A stretch of DNA of 64,000 nt from Rhizobium sp. R634 (GTDB taxonomy: Bacteria; Pseudomonadota; Alphaproteobacteria; Rhizobiales; Rhizobiaceae): assembly GCF_002211305.1 (NCBI RefSeq), contig NZ_LOKW01000002.1:62001-126000 (forward strand). Direction: 5' to 3'. Made by a program: the position numbers and the translations under genes. Within the stretch, counting starts at the first letter, position 1. Every line of letters starts with the position of its first letter. Below are positions 44,412 to 52,660 of this stretch, piece after piece. A model generated the notes under the pieces. The model was given only the letters and a program-made list of their open reading frames with translations, had not been told where the DNA came from and ran no database searches.

Positions 44412-44433
44412 GATTTTATAATGTTATAAGATC
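44412..44433. promoter_or_regulatory. Zur-like palindromic operator before the CobW operon
   Basis: GATTTTATAAT followed by GTTATAAGATC: two 11-base halves, 9 of 11 positions in dyad symmetry. The AT-rich form with ATGTTATAA in its centre resembles alphaproteobacterial Zur boxes. It stands out in a GC-rich genome and lies 96 bp before the CobW start, in the 147-bp gap after the creatininase gene. Confidence 0.65.
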
Positions 44434-44463
44434 ACATCGCCAGCGTCGGCCAAATGAGCCCCT

Positions 44464-45252
44464 TCACCGGAGCTGCGTGATGTCGAATGCGTCGACGTCT
44501 TCCAGCAATTCTACCAAACCGTTGACCGCATGCGCGATCAGCGCCTCGCCTTTTTCAGCGCTCGCAGCCGCGGCATTGCCAGCCACGCCCTGCGGGTTGA
44601 GATCCGACACCTTCCAGCCGAAGGCATGCGGCCCGTAGGCGCGCAGATGTTTGAAGCGGCCGGCGAATTCGGTCTGCCGTGAGGGAAAGTTCCCCGCCTT
44701 GGCCATATCGACCCTGTCGGGATGAAGCGCCAGCATCACCGAGGTCTCGATATCGCCGCCATGGATGTCGATCGCCTTTTCTTCCGGCGAGATCACGTCG
44801 TCGGGCAGGCCGAAGCGGGTCCAGCTCGTCGCTACCGCCAGCATGGCGAAGCGGACCCTGGCCTCGGTCGCGACGACCGTCATGAGGGGCGAATTGCCGC
44901 CATGAGCATTCAGCATCACGAATTTACGGGTGCCCTGCTTGGCCAGCCCTTCGGCGATGCCGAGCCAGCGGTGAACCGCTTCGTCGAAGGCGAGCGTCTT
45001 CGTTCCTTCAACATCCATGTGCTCTATGGAGTAGCCTACCGTTTCAGCGGGCAGGAAAGTGACGGGCAGGCGGGCGGGCAGGGCCGCCTTCAATCGTGCG
45101 GCGATGCCTTCGGCAATCAGGGTGTCGGTCTCGAAGGGCAGATGAGGGCCGTGCTGCTCATGAGCGCCGAGCGGCAGGACGGCAATCGGGGGGTGCGCGC
45201 CGGGGGCAGAGGCCGGGTCGCTGTCCTCGAAGCGGGGCGAAGGCGTCATCAT
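44464..45252 (-). CDS. Creatininase family protein
   Basis: 262 residues. The family's metal site is seen in PLGAHEQHGPHLPFETDTL (residues about 28-46), with Glu, His and Asp ligands; further motifs are VMLNAHGGNSPLM and DIHGGDIETSVMLAL. Members include creatinine and formamide hydrolases and the peptidase MftE; the substrate here is unknown. It lies upstream of the Zur-like operator on the same strand as CobW, and 79 bp from the divergent MarR gene. Tandem ATGs at 45252 and 45249 are both possible. Confidence 0.9.
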   Translation of the reverse strand: MMTPSPRFEDSDPASAPGAHPPIAVLPLGAHEQHGPHLPFETDTLIAEGIAARLKAALPARLPVTFLPAETVGYSIEHMDVEGTKTLAFDEAVHRWLGIAEGLAKQGTRKFVMLNAHGGNSPLMTVVATEARVRFAMLAVATSWTRFGLPDDVISPEEKAIDIHGGDIETSVMLALHPDRVDMAKAGNFPSRQTEFAGRFKHLRAYGPHAFGWKVSDLNPQGVAGNAAAASAEKGEALIAHAVNGLVELLEDVDAFDITQLR

Positions 45253-45331
45253 CCGGTCGTAGCCTCTTGTTTATGACGAGATCCTGGGCAATGTCATATC
45301 GCAGCGGCGCCAGCGCTTAAAGATCAAAGGG

Positions 45332-45850
45332 ATGGCTATGGGTAAGAAGCACAAGGACGGCAAGAAGAACAAGTCCAAGAAGAAGGACCAGACCGAGTAT
45401 ACGCTCGTCGATCTTTCTCCGGCGCTCACTCAGGCGGCTCGTTCCATGCGTACGGTGCTATCGCGCAACCTGTTTGAAAGCGGGCTTTATGCCGGCCAGG
45501 ACGGCGTCATCCTCTCGCTCGCCGAGAGCGACGGCATGACGGCCGGCGGGCTTGCCCAGAAGCTCGGGGTCAAGGCGCCCACGATGACGCGCACGATCGG
45601 CCGCATGGAGGCGCAGGGTTTCCTCGAGCGCAAGCCCGACGCCGAGGATGCGCGCCTGACCAAGGTTTATCTGACCCCGCTTGGCCGCGACAGCGTGCGG
45701 GCGATCGAGATGGCGGCTTCGGCTTGCGACCGGCTGGCGACGCAGGAATTCTCCGAAAAGGAAATCCGCAATCTCGTGCGCCTCTTGAAGGCGATCGACG
45801 CCAATTTGCAGGCCGAAGCCCTTCATATCGAAGAACCGGACGACGAGTGA
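45332..45850 (+). CDS. MarR family regulator with lysine-rich N-terminal tail
   Basis: 172 residues. The first 20 residues are almost all basic (KKHKDGKKNKSKKKDQ), which is unusual for MarR proteins and may add non-specific DNA affinity. The winged helix follows: GVILSLAESDGMTAGGLAQKLGVKAPTMTRTIGRMEAQGFLERKPDAEDARLTKVYLTPLG in family order, with the R-x-D wing motif. It is divergent from the creatininase gene. The regulated genes are unknown; the downstream LacI gene has its own upstream AT-rich site. Confidence 0.9.
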   Translation: MAMGKKHKDGKKNKSKKKDQTEYTLVDLSPALTQAARSMRTVLSRNLFESGLYAGQDGVILSLAESDGMTAGGLAQKLGVKAPTMTRTIGRMEAQGFLERKPDAEDARLTKVYLTPLGRDSVRAIEMAASACDRLATQEFSEKEIRNLVRLLKAIDANLQAEALHIEEPDDE

Positions 45851-45883
45851 AATTTCCCCTGAAAGACGAATTGCTTCCGCCGG

Positions 45884-45909
45884 TTAAATCTTTTAATTAA
45901 ACAATTTAA
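45884..45909. promoter_or_regulatory. AT-rich dyad before the LacI gene
   Basis: TTAAAT (45884-45889) and ATTTAA (45904-45909) flank a perfect TTTAATTAAA (45892-45901). It stands out from the GC-rich surroundings and lies about 62 bp before the GTG start; operator or promoter. Confidence 0.35.
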
Positions 45910-45970
45910 GGGGCCGTGCCGATTTATCGGCAGGGTCTTGCTGTCTTGCGTGCTGCCTGGAGGAGGACAC

Positions 45971-46993
45971 GTGGTCCAGAAGATCAAGCTTTCGACAATC
46001 GCCGAAACGCTCGGCATTTCAACGGCGACCGTGTCGCTTGCCTTACGCGACAGTCCGCTCGTCGCCGGCAATACGAGGGAGAAGATCAAGGAGCAGGCGC
46101 GGGCGCTCGGCTATATCTACAATCGCCGCGCCGCCAGCCTTCGCACCTCCCGCTCCGGTATCATCGGCGTCGTCGTGCACGACATCATGAACCCTTTCTA
46201 CGGCGAGATCCTGAAGGCGATCGAAAGCGAGCTCGATCGCAGCCGCCATACCTTCATCCTGTCCAACCACTACGACAACGTCGAAAAGCAGCGCACCTTC
46301 ATCGAGACGCTTCTGCAGCTCGGCGGCGACGGCGTCATCATGTCGCCGGCGATCGGCACGCCGCCGGAAGATCTGCAGCTGGCGGAAGAAAACGGTATGC
46401 CGGCGATCCTCGTCGCCCGTTCGATGGACGGTCTTGATCTGCCGACCTATCGGGGCGACGACAGCTACGGCATCTCGCTTGCCACCAATCACCTGATCGG
46501 CCTCGGTCACCGCTCGATCGCGATGATCGGCGGCACGGACCAAACATCCACCGGCCGCGACCGCTACCAGGGTTATGTCAACGCGCTGCGCAAGGCGGGC
46601 ATCGAGGTCGATCCGAACCTGCGCATTCCCGGCCCACGCTCGAAACAGGGCGGTTTCGAAGCCGCGGTGCATTTCCTGTCGCTGCCGCAGAAGCCGACGG
46701 CGGCCGTCTGCTGGAACGATCTCGTCGCGATCGGGTTGATGAATGGGATTGCGCGCGCCGGCCTGGTGCCGGGACGCGATATCTCAGTCACCGGCTACGA
46801 CGATCTCGAGGAAGCCTCGATCGCCACGCCGGCGCTGACGACCGTCTGGAACGGCCAGACCGAGGTCGGCCGCCTGGCTGCCCGGGCGCTTCTCGATCGC
46901 CTTGCCGGCAGCCACGAGCCTGACGGCATGCATCTCATCAAGCCGGAAATGCGCATTCGCCAGTCCACCAGTCCCCATCGGCCCCGCGCCTGA
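45971..46993 (+). CDS. LacI family transcriptional regulator
   Basis: 340 residues from a GTG at 45971, preceded by GGAGGAGG. Helix-turn-helix: IKLSTIAETLGISTATVSLALRDSPLVAGNTREKI (residues 5-39), with the usual hinge RRAASLRTSRSGIIGVVVHDIMNPFYGEI, and a PurR-like ligand core. It is 29 bp ahead of the 2-hydroxyacid dehydrogenase gene in the same direction, probably co-transcribed, so it may respond to a sugar acid whose breakdown needs that enzyme. Confidence 0.9.
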   Translation: MVQKIKLSTIAETLGISTATVSLALRDSPLVAGNTREKIKEQARALGYIYNRRAASLRTSRSGIIGVVVHDIMNPFYGEILKAIESELDRSRHTFILSNHYDNVEKQRTFIETLLQLGGDGVIMSPAIGTPPEDLQLAEENGMPAILVARSMDGLDLPTYRGDDSYGISLATNHLIGLGHRSIAMIGGTDQTSTGRDRYQGYVNALRKAGIEVDPNLRIPGPRSKQGGFEAAVHFLSLPQKPTAAVCWNDLVAIGLMNGIARAGLVPGRDISVTGYDDLEEASIATPALTTVWNGQTEVGRLAARALLDRLAGSHEPDGMHLIKPEMRIRQSTSPHRPRA

Positions 46994-47022
46994 ACCAAGA
47001 CCGCCACCCAAGAGGAAAAGCC

Positions 47023-47979
47023 ATGTCCCGCATCGCCATTCTCGTTCCTGGGAAGATACACGATCGAGTTCTCGAAAGGCTTAAGGATCGTTTTGAGATT
47101 ATCGCCGTTCCGCGCGCGGAAAAGCTTGCTCTCGACGGCGAGACCGCCGCGCGCATCCGCGGCGTCGCGGTCTCCGGCGCCTTTCCCGGCGCCTGGATGG
47201 ACCAGCTGCCCGGCGTCGAAGTGATCGCCAGCTTCGGCGTCGGCTATGACGGCATGGATGTGAAGCGCGCCGCCGAAAAGGGCATCGTCGTCACCAATAC
47301 GCCTGACGTTTTGAACGACGAGGTCGCCGATACGACGATCGGCCTGCTCCTGAACACGATCCGCGAGCTGCCGAGGGCGGAAGCGTGGCTGCGCGGCGGC
47401 AATTGGAAGCCGGGCACGGCCTATCCGTTGTCGCGCTTCTCGCTCAAGGGCCGCCATGTCGGGCTTTACGGCCTCGGCCGCATCGGGCTCGAGATCGCCA
47501 AGCGGCTGGAGCCGTTCAAGGTGAAGATCAGTTACCACACCCGTTCGCGCCATGCCGACGTTTCCTACGACTACTACCCGACACTGAAGGGGCTGGTGGA
47601 AGCGGTGGATACGCTGATCGCCATCGTTCCGAAGACGCCGCAGACACACAAGACGGTCGATGCCGATATTCTCGCCTCGCTCGGGCCGGACGGTATTCTC
47701 GTCAATGTCGGCCGCGGCTGGACGGTTGATGAAGAGGCGCTCGGCGCGGCTCTTGCATCAGGCGCACTCGGCGCGGCCGGTCTCGACGTGTTCTACGACG
47801 AGCCGACGGTGCCGGCCCACCTGCTTGCCGCCGAGAACGCGGTATTGCTGCCGCATGTCGCTTCCGCATCGGTGCCGACCCGCAATGGGATGGCCGATCT
47901 CGTCGTCGACAACCTCATCGCCTGGTTCGAGAAGGGGACGGCGCTGACGCCGGTGCCGGAGACGCCGCAGAAGGCGTAA
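47023..47979 (+). CDS. D-isomer specific 2-hydroxyacid dehydrogenase
   Basis: 318 residues. NAD(P)-binding motif GLYGLGRIGLEIAKRL near residues 147-162, and the catalytic trio: Arg in VNVGRGWTVDEEAL, Glu in LDVFYDEPTVP and His in VLLPHVASASVPTRN. GVGYDGMDVKRAAEKGIVVTNTPDVL marks the substrate domain. The family reduces glyoxylate, hydroxypyruvate or other 2-keto acids. Linked to the LacI gene upstream. It is convergent, 7 bp away, with the PuuD-like gene. Confidence 0.92.
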   Translation: MSRIAILVPGKIHDRVLERLKDRFEIIAVPRAEKLALDGETAARIRGVAVSGAFPGAWMDQLPGVEVIASFGVGYDGMDVKRAAEKGIVVTNTPDVLNDEVADTTIGLLLNTIRELPRAEAWLRGGNWKPGTAYPLSRFSLKGRHVGLYGLGRIGLEIAKRLEPFKVKISYHTRSRHADVSYDYYPTLKGLVEAVDTLIAIVPKTPQTHKTVDADILASLGPDGILVNVGRGWTVDEEALGAALASGALGAAGLDVFYDEPTVPAHLLAAENAVLLPHVASASVPTRNGMADLVVDNLIAWFEKGTALTPVPETPQKA

Positions 47980-47986
47980 GTCCTGC

Positions 47987-48766
47987 TCAGGCGATGGCTT
48001 GCGCCGGTACCGTCGCCAGTTTGCCGGCCGCATGGCTGCGGACGGCGTCGCCGAAGGCGGTAAAGAGCTTGTTGGAGGGCTTGTCGGTTTCGGCCCAGTA
48101 TTCCGGATGCCACTGCACGCCGACGGCAAAAGCCTTGGCGTCGATGACCGAGACGGCCTCGACTGTGCCGTCTTCGGCGGTCGCTTCCACCTGCAGGCGC
48201 GGTGCGGTTCTGGCGATTGCCTGGCGATGCAGCGAATTCACGCGGACTTCGCCCGGGCCGAGAATGCCTGCGATGCAGGAGCCTCCCTTGACATGCACGG
48301 TCTGGCGAATGGCGTACATGCCGTCGCGGTCGACGCCTTCCGGCCGCCGATGATCCCAGATGCCGGGCTGGTCCTGGATCTCGCTTGCGAGCGAACCGCC
48401 GAGAGCGACATTCAGCTCCTGGATACCGCGGCAAATGGCGAGCAGAGGGATGGCGCGGTCGATGGCGCGGCGGATGAGCGGCAGGCTGGTGGCGTCGCGC
48501 GCGGGGTCGAACGGGCCGTCCCTTTCGGTCGCTTCGACGCCGTAGAGCGAGGGATGCACGTTGCTGGCCGAGCCTGATACCAGGAGGCCGTCGACGCGGT
48601 CGAGGATCGCGTCGGTATCGTAACCTTCCTCGAAGGCCGGAATGATGAAGGCCATGACGCCGGCCGCATTCAATGCGGCCCTGAGATACTGATGCTGCAC
48701 GGCATGCCAGGTGATGCCGTCGAAGCTGCGGATATCGGCAGGAATGGCAACGATCGGTTTCGTCAT
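47987..48766 (-). CDS. Class I glutamine amidotransferase-like hydrolase, PuuD family
   Basis: 259 residues. Nucleophile elbow AICRGIQELNVALGGSL near residue 110 with the catalytic cysteine, and the His/Glu pair in AVGVQWHPEYWAE. It belongs to the gamma-glutamyl-gamma-aminobutyrate hydrolase group, which releases GABA in putrescine breakdown, or to related gamma-glutamyl hydrolases. It has no other Puu genes beside it, so the substrate is not certain. ATG 48766 (GGGG upstream) is chosen over a GTG two codons earlier. It is divergent from the TRAP binding-protein gene. Confidence 0.88.
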   Translation of the reverse strand: MTKPIVAIPADIRSFDGITWHAVQHQYLRAALNAAGVMAFIIPAFEEGYDTDAILDRVDGLLVSGSASNVHPSLYGVEATERDGPFDPARDATSLPLIRRAIDRAIPLLAICRGIQELNVALGGSLASEIQDQPGIWDHRRPEGVDRDGMYAIRQTVHVKGGSCIAGILGPGEVRVNSLHRQAIARTAPRLQVEATAEDGTVEAVSVIDAKAFAVGVQWHPEYWAETDKPSNKLFTAFGDAVRSHAAGKLATVPAQAIA

Positions 48767-48908
48767 GTTCACCCCGGTGAAATCTGTGTGCTGACCGTTT
48801 TTGCCGCCAGAATGGCCGTCAAGTCAACGCTTGGCTGCGTGAGGTGGCCAAATTGCGGCGGAAGGGACTCCGCAACCGCCCGATCTGCCGCTAAGCTGCT
48901 GATTTTGA

Positions 48909-50165
<1,257 letters not shown>

Positions 50166-50202
50166 GCTTCTCGCAGACTGCCGATGTCAGCTGATGGCAA
50201 AG

Positions 50203-50234
50203 CCTCCGGATTTTGGTCCGGGGGTTTTCTTTTT
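50203..50234 (+). terminator. Intrinsic terminator after the TRAP binding protein gene
   Basis: CCTCCGGA (50203-50210) pairs with TCCGGGGG (50217-50224, one G-T pair), followed by TTTTCTTTTT. Confidence 0.85.
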
Positions 50235-50237
50235 CTC

Positions 50238-50282
50238 GCATGTCGTTGCCGCAAAACCGCTGCACATTTTTGTGCGGCATGC
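50238..50282. repeat. Rhizobial intergenic palindromic repeat, copy 3
   Basis: GCATGTCGTTGCC ... ACCGCTGCACA ... GTGCGGCATGC. Same module and same orientation as 7091-7139, without the first hairpin. It ends at the last codon of the DctM-like gene. Confidence 0.75.
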
Positions 50283-50283
50283 G

Positions 50284-51771
50284 CTATTTGCCGGGCGCTG
50301 GCGCTCCGGGCAGGCCGTTCAGGGGCGGCAAAGTGAGACCGGGGATCTGCGGCGAGCCGTTGCCGCCGCCCACCGGCGGCAGGCCGAGCTGGCCGCCGAA
50401 ACCGGGCACTTCGATCTTGATCGAGTTCGGGTCCACCTTCGGGCCGCGGTCCAGCCAGTAGGTTACCGATTCCGGCCAAAAGATGACGATCGCCACCAGG
50501 ATGACTTGCATGCCGACCCAGGGGAGGGCGCCCATGTAGATGTCCGAGGTCTTGACCTCCTTGCCGGCGATCGATCGCAGGTAGAAGAGCGCGAAACCGA
50601 ACGGCGGATGCATGAAGCTCGTCTGCATGTTCACGCAGATCAGCACGCCGAACCAGATCAGGTCGATGCCGAGGCTGGAGGCGACGGGGGCGAGCATCGG
50701 GATGACGATGAAGGCGATCTCGAAGAAATCGAGGAAGAAGGCGAGGATGAAAATGAAGATATTGACGAAGATCAGGAAGCCGACCGGACCGCCTGGAATG
50801 CCTGAGAGCATGTGCTCGATCCAGCGTGAGCCGTCCATGCCCTGGAAGACCAGGCTGAAGCAGGTCGAGCCGATCAGGATCATCACCACCATCGACGTGA
50901 TATGCGTGGTCGACGTCATCGCCTCGCGGATCAGCGGCCAGGTGAGGCGGCGATGCAGGGCGGCGAGCCCCATGGCGCCGACGACGCCGAGCGCGCCTGC
51001 TTCCGTCGGCGTGGCAAGGCCCATGAAGATGGTGCCGAGGACGAGGAAGATCAGTACGATCGAAGGCACCATGCCCATCAGCACCTTCGCCAGCAGCGCC
51101 CAGTCGAGATCGCCGCGCACTTCTTTCGGCAGCGGCGGCATCGATTTCGGCCGGATGATCGACATGACAAGGATGAAGAGCACGAAGATCGTCACCTGCA
51201 GGATCGAGGGGCCGATCGCGCCGAGATACATGTCGCCGACCGACCGGCCGAGCTGATCGGCGAGAACGACGAGGACGAGCGAGGGCGGGATGACCTGGGT
51301 GATCGTGCCCGAGGCGGCGATGACGCCGGTGGCAAGGCGCGGACTGTAGCCGTAGCGCAGCATGATCGGCAGCGAGATCACGCCCATGGTGATGACGGAG
51401 GCCGCGACCGTGCCGGTGATGGCGCCGAGCACGGCGCCGACGAGGATGACGGCATAGGCAAGGCCGCCGGGGATGGCGCCGAAGAGCTTGCCGGTGCCTT
51501 CGAGCAGATCCTCGGCAAGTCCGCATCGCTCCAGCACCGCACCCATGAAAGTGAAGAAGGGAATGGCGAGCAAGAGGTCGTTGGACACGATGCCGAACAG
51601 GCGCAGCGGCAGATTGTGCAGGAAAGCTTCGCTGAAATGGCCCGTGACGATGCCGATGATGCCGAAGAGCAGGCCTACGGCGGCGAGCGAAAAGGCGACC
51701 GGAAAGCCGTAGAGCATGAAGACGACCATGCCCAGGAACATCGCCGGCGGAATGATGCCGAAATCAAACAA
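50284..51771 (-). CDS. TRAP transporter large permease (DctM family)
   Basis: The main membrane channel of the importer, 495 residues with about twelve hydrophobic segments. Family motifs: FMGAVLERCGLAEDLLEGTGKLFG, GTVAASVITMGVISLPIMLRYGYSPRLATGVIAASGTITQVIPPSL (in overlapping family order), and PTEAGALGVVGAMGLA. It is longer than simple DctM proteins and ends in a Gly/Pro-rich tail (PPVGGGNGSPQIPGLTLPPL), probably disordered. It is 21 bp after the DctQ gene and is transcribed away from its binding protein gene's end. Confidence 0.92.
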   Translation of the reverse strand: MFDFGIIPPAMFLGMVVFMLYGFPVAFSLAAVGLLFGIIGIVTGHFSEAFLHNLPLRLFGIVSNDLLLAIPFFTFMGAVLERCGLAEDLLEGTGKLFGAIPGGLAYAVILVGAVLGAITGTVAASVITMGVISLPIMLRYGYSPRLATGVIAASGTITQVIPPSLVLVVLADQLGRSVGDMYLGAIGPSILQVTIFVLFILVMSIIRPKSMPPLPKEVRGDLDWALLAKVLMGMVPSIVLIFLVLGTIFMGLATPTEAGALGVVGAMGLAALHRRLTWPLIREAMTSTTHITSMVVMILIGSTCFSLVFQGMDGSRWIEHMLSGIPGGPVGFLIFVNIFIFILAFFLDFFEIAFIVIPMLAPVASSLGIDLIWFGVLICVNMQTSFMHPPFGFALFYLRSIAGKEVKTSDIYMGALPWVGMQVILVAIVIFWPESVTYWLDRGPKVDPNSIKIEVPGFGGQLGLPPVGGGNGSPQIPGLTLPPLNGLPGAPAPGK

Positions 51772-51792
51772 ATCAGTTCCTCCCGGTCCGCT

Positions 51793-52332
51793 TTATTGCA
51801 GCGGTTTTTCGTATGTGGTGTCGATGCTGATGCGGCCGGTGAGCGCTGCGATCCGCTTGATCAGCTCGGAAACGCCCTGAAGGGAAAGCAGCGCGAAGCC
51901 GGCGACCAGGATCAGTTTGACGGGCCAGCGGATCAAGCCGCCGGCATTGCCCGATATCTCCCCCTGCTGGTAGGAGAGGGCGAAAAACGGCCAGCACAGC
52001 CAGGCGAGATAGATGCATGCGGGCAGGAGCAAGAAGATGAGGCCGACGATGTCGATCCAGATCCTCGCCTTCTCCGAAACCGCGCCATAGATCAGGTCGA
52101 CACGCACATGTTCGTTGTTGCGCAGCGCATGCGAAGCGCCGAGCATGACGACGAAGGCGAAGAGATACCACTGAATCTCCAGCCAGCCGTTCGAACTGTA
52201 GTTGAAGGTGTAGCGGACGATGGCGTTTCCGGCGCTGATCAGACAGCAGAAGAGTACCATGTACTCGGAAAATTTGCCCACGATGCGACTGAGCCAGTCG
52301 ATCAACCGGCTGACTGCCAGAAGTGCCGACAT
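51793..52332 (-). CDS. TRAP transporter small permease (DctQ family)
   Basis: 179 residues and four hydrophobic helices, the last pair separated by FALSYQQGEISGNAGGLIRWP. The family signature is NAIVRYTFNYSSNGWLEIQWYLFAFVVMLGASHALRNNEHVRVDLIYG (parts of it visible at residues 35-82). AAGGGG precedes the ATG at 52332. First gene of a DctQ-DctM operon. Longer upstream readings run into the intergenic region and are not credible. Confidence 0.9.
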   Translation of the reverse strand: MSALLAVSRLIDWLSRIVGKFSEYMVLFCCLISAGNAIVRYTFNYSSNGWLEIQWYLFAFVVMLGASHALRNNEHVRVDLIYGAVSEKARIWIDIVGLIFLLLPACIYLAWLCWPFFALSYQQGEISGNAGGLIRWPVKLILVAGFALLSLQGVSELIKRIAALTGRISIDTTYEKPLQ

Positions 52333-52660
52333 TCGTTCCCCTTGTCTTTTGTCCTGCCGGTTTCCGGCAGCTTTCCTTCTTTGCAATCGATGTAGACCAC
52401 GGCCTTAGAAATTGGAAGGATAAATGCCTCGCCTTGGAGTATAGTCTTAGCCGCGATGGCCGGTTTGCGCGACTTCTGGAGATTTGGACAACCCTGACGT
52501 GGATAAATTATTTCAATAATCTCGCCGAGAGGATGCATTATCACCTGTAAGATGTGACGTTCATCCTCTGGTTTTAGAAAATTTGACCAAATGTTTGATT
52601 CGATTGAAATCAATTTTTAAAGGGTTGGCCTTAGACTCCCCGCGCACAGGGAAAGTGTGG
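52333..52660. other. 328-bp divergent intergenic region
   Basis: Lower in GC than its surroundings. It holds the start regions of dctQ (minus strand) and the EAL gene (plus strand). I see no convincing gene, repeat or operator in it. A 103-codon minus-strand open frame covers part of it but overlaps the dctQ start. Confidence 0.5.

Noticed and set aside
47987..48766. Complete putrescine (Puu) pathway
   Set aside because: Only the hydrolase-like gene is present; no PuuA, PuuB or PuuC neighbours, so the pathway cannot be claimed even though a decarboxylase and a polyamine transporter are in the window.
52302..52613. 103-codon minus-strand frame between dctQ and the EAL gene
   Set aside because: Overlaps the dctQ start, has no recognisable motif and lies in AT-richer DNA where a promoter is expected.
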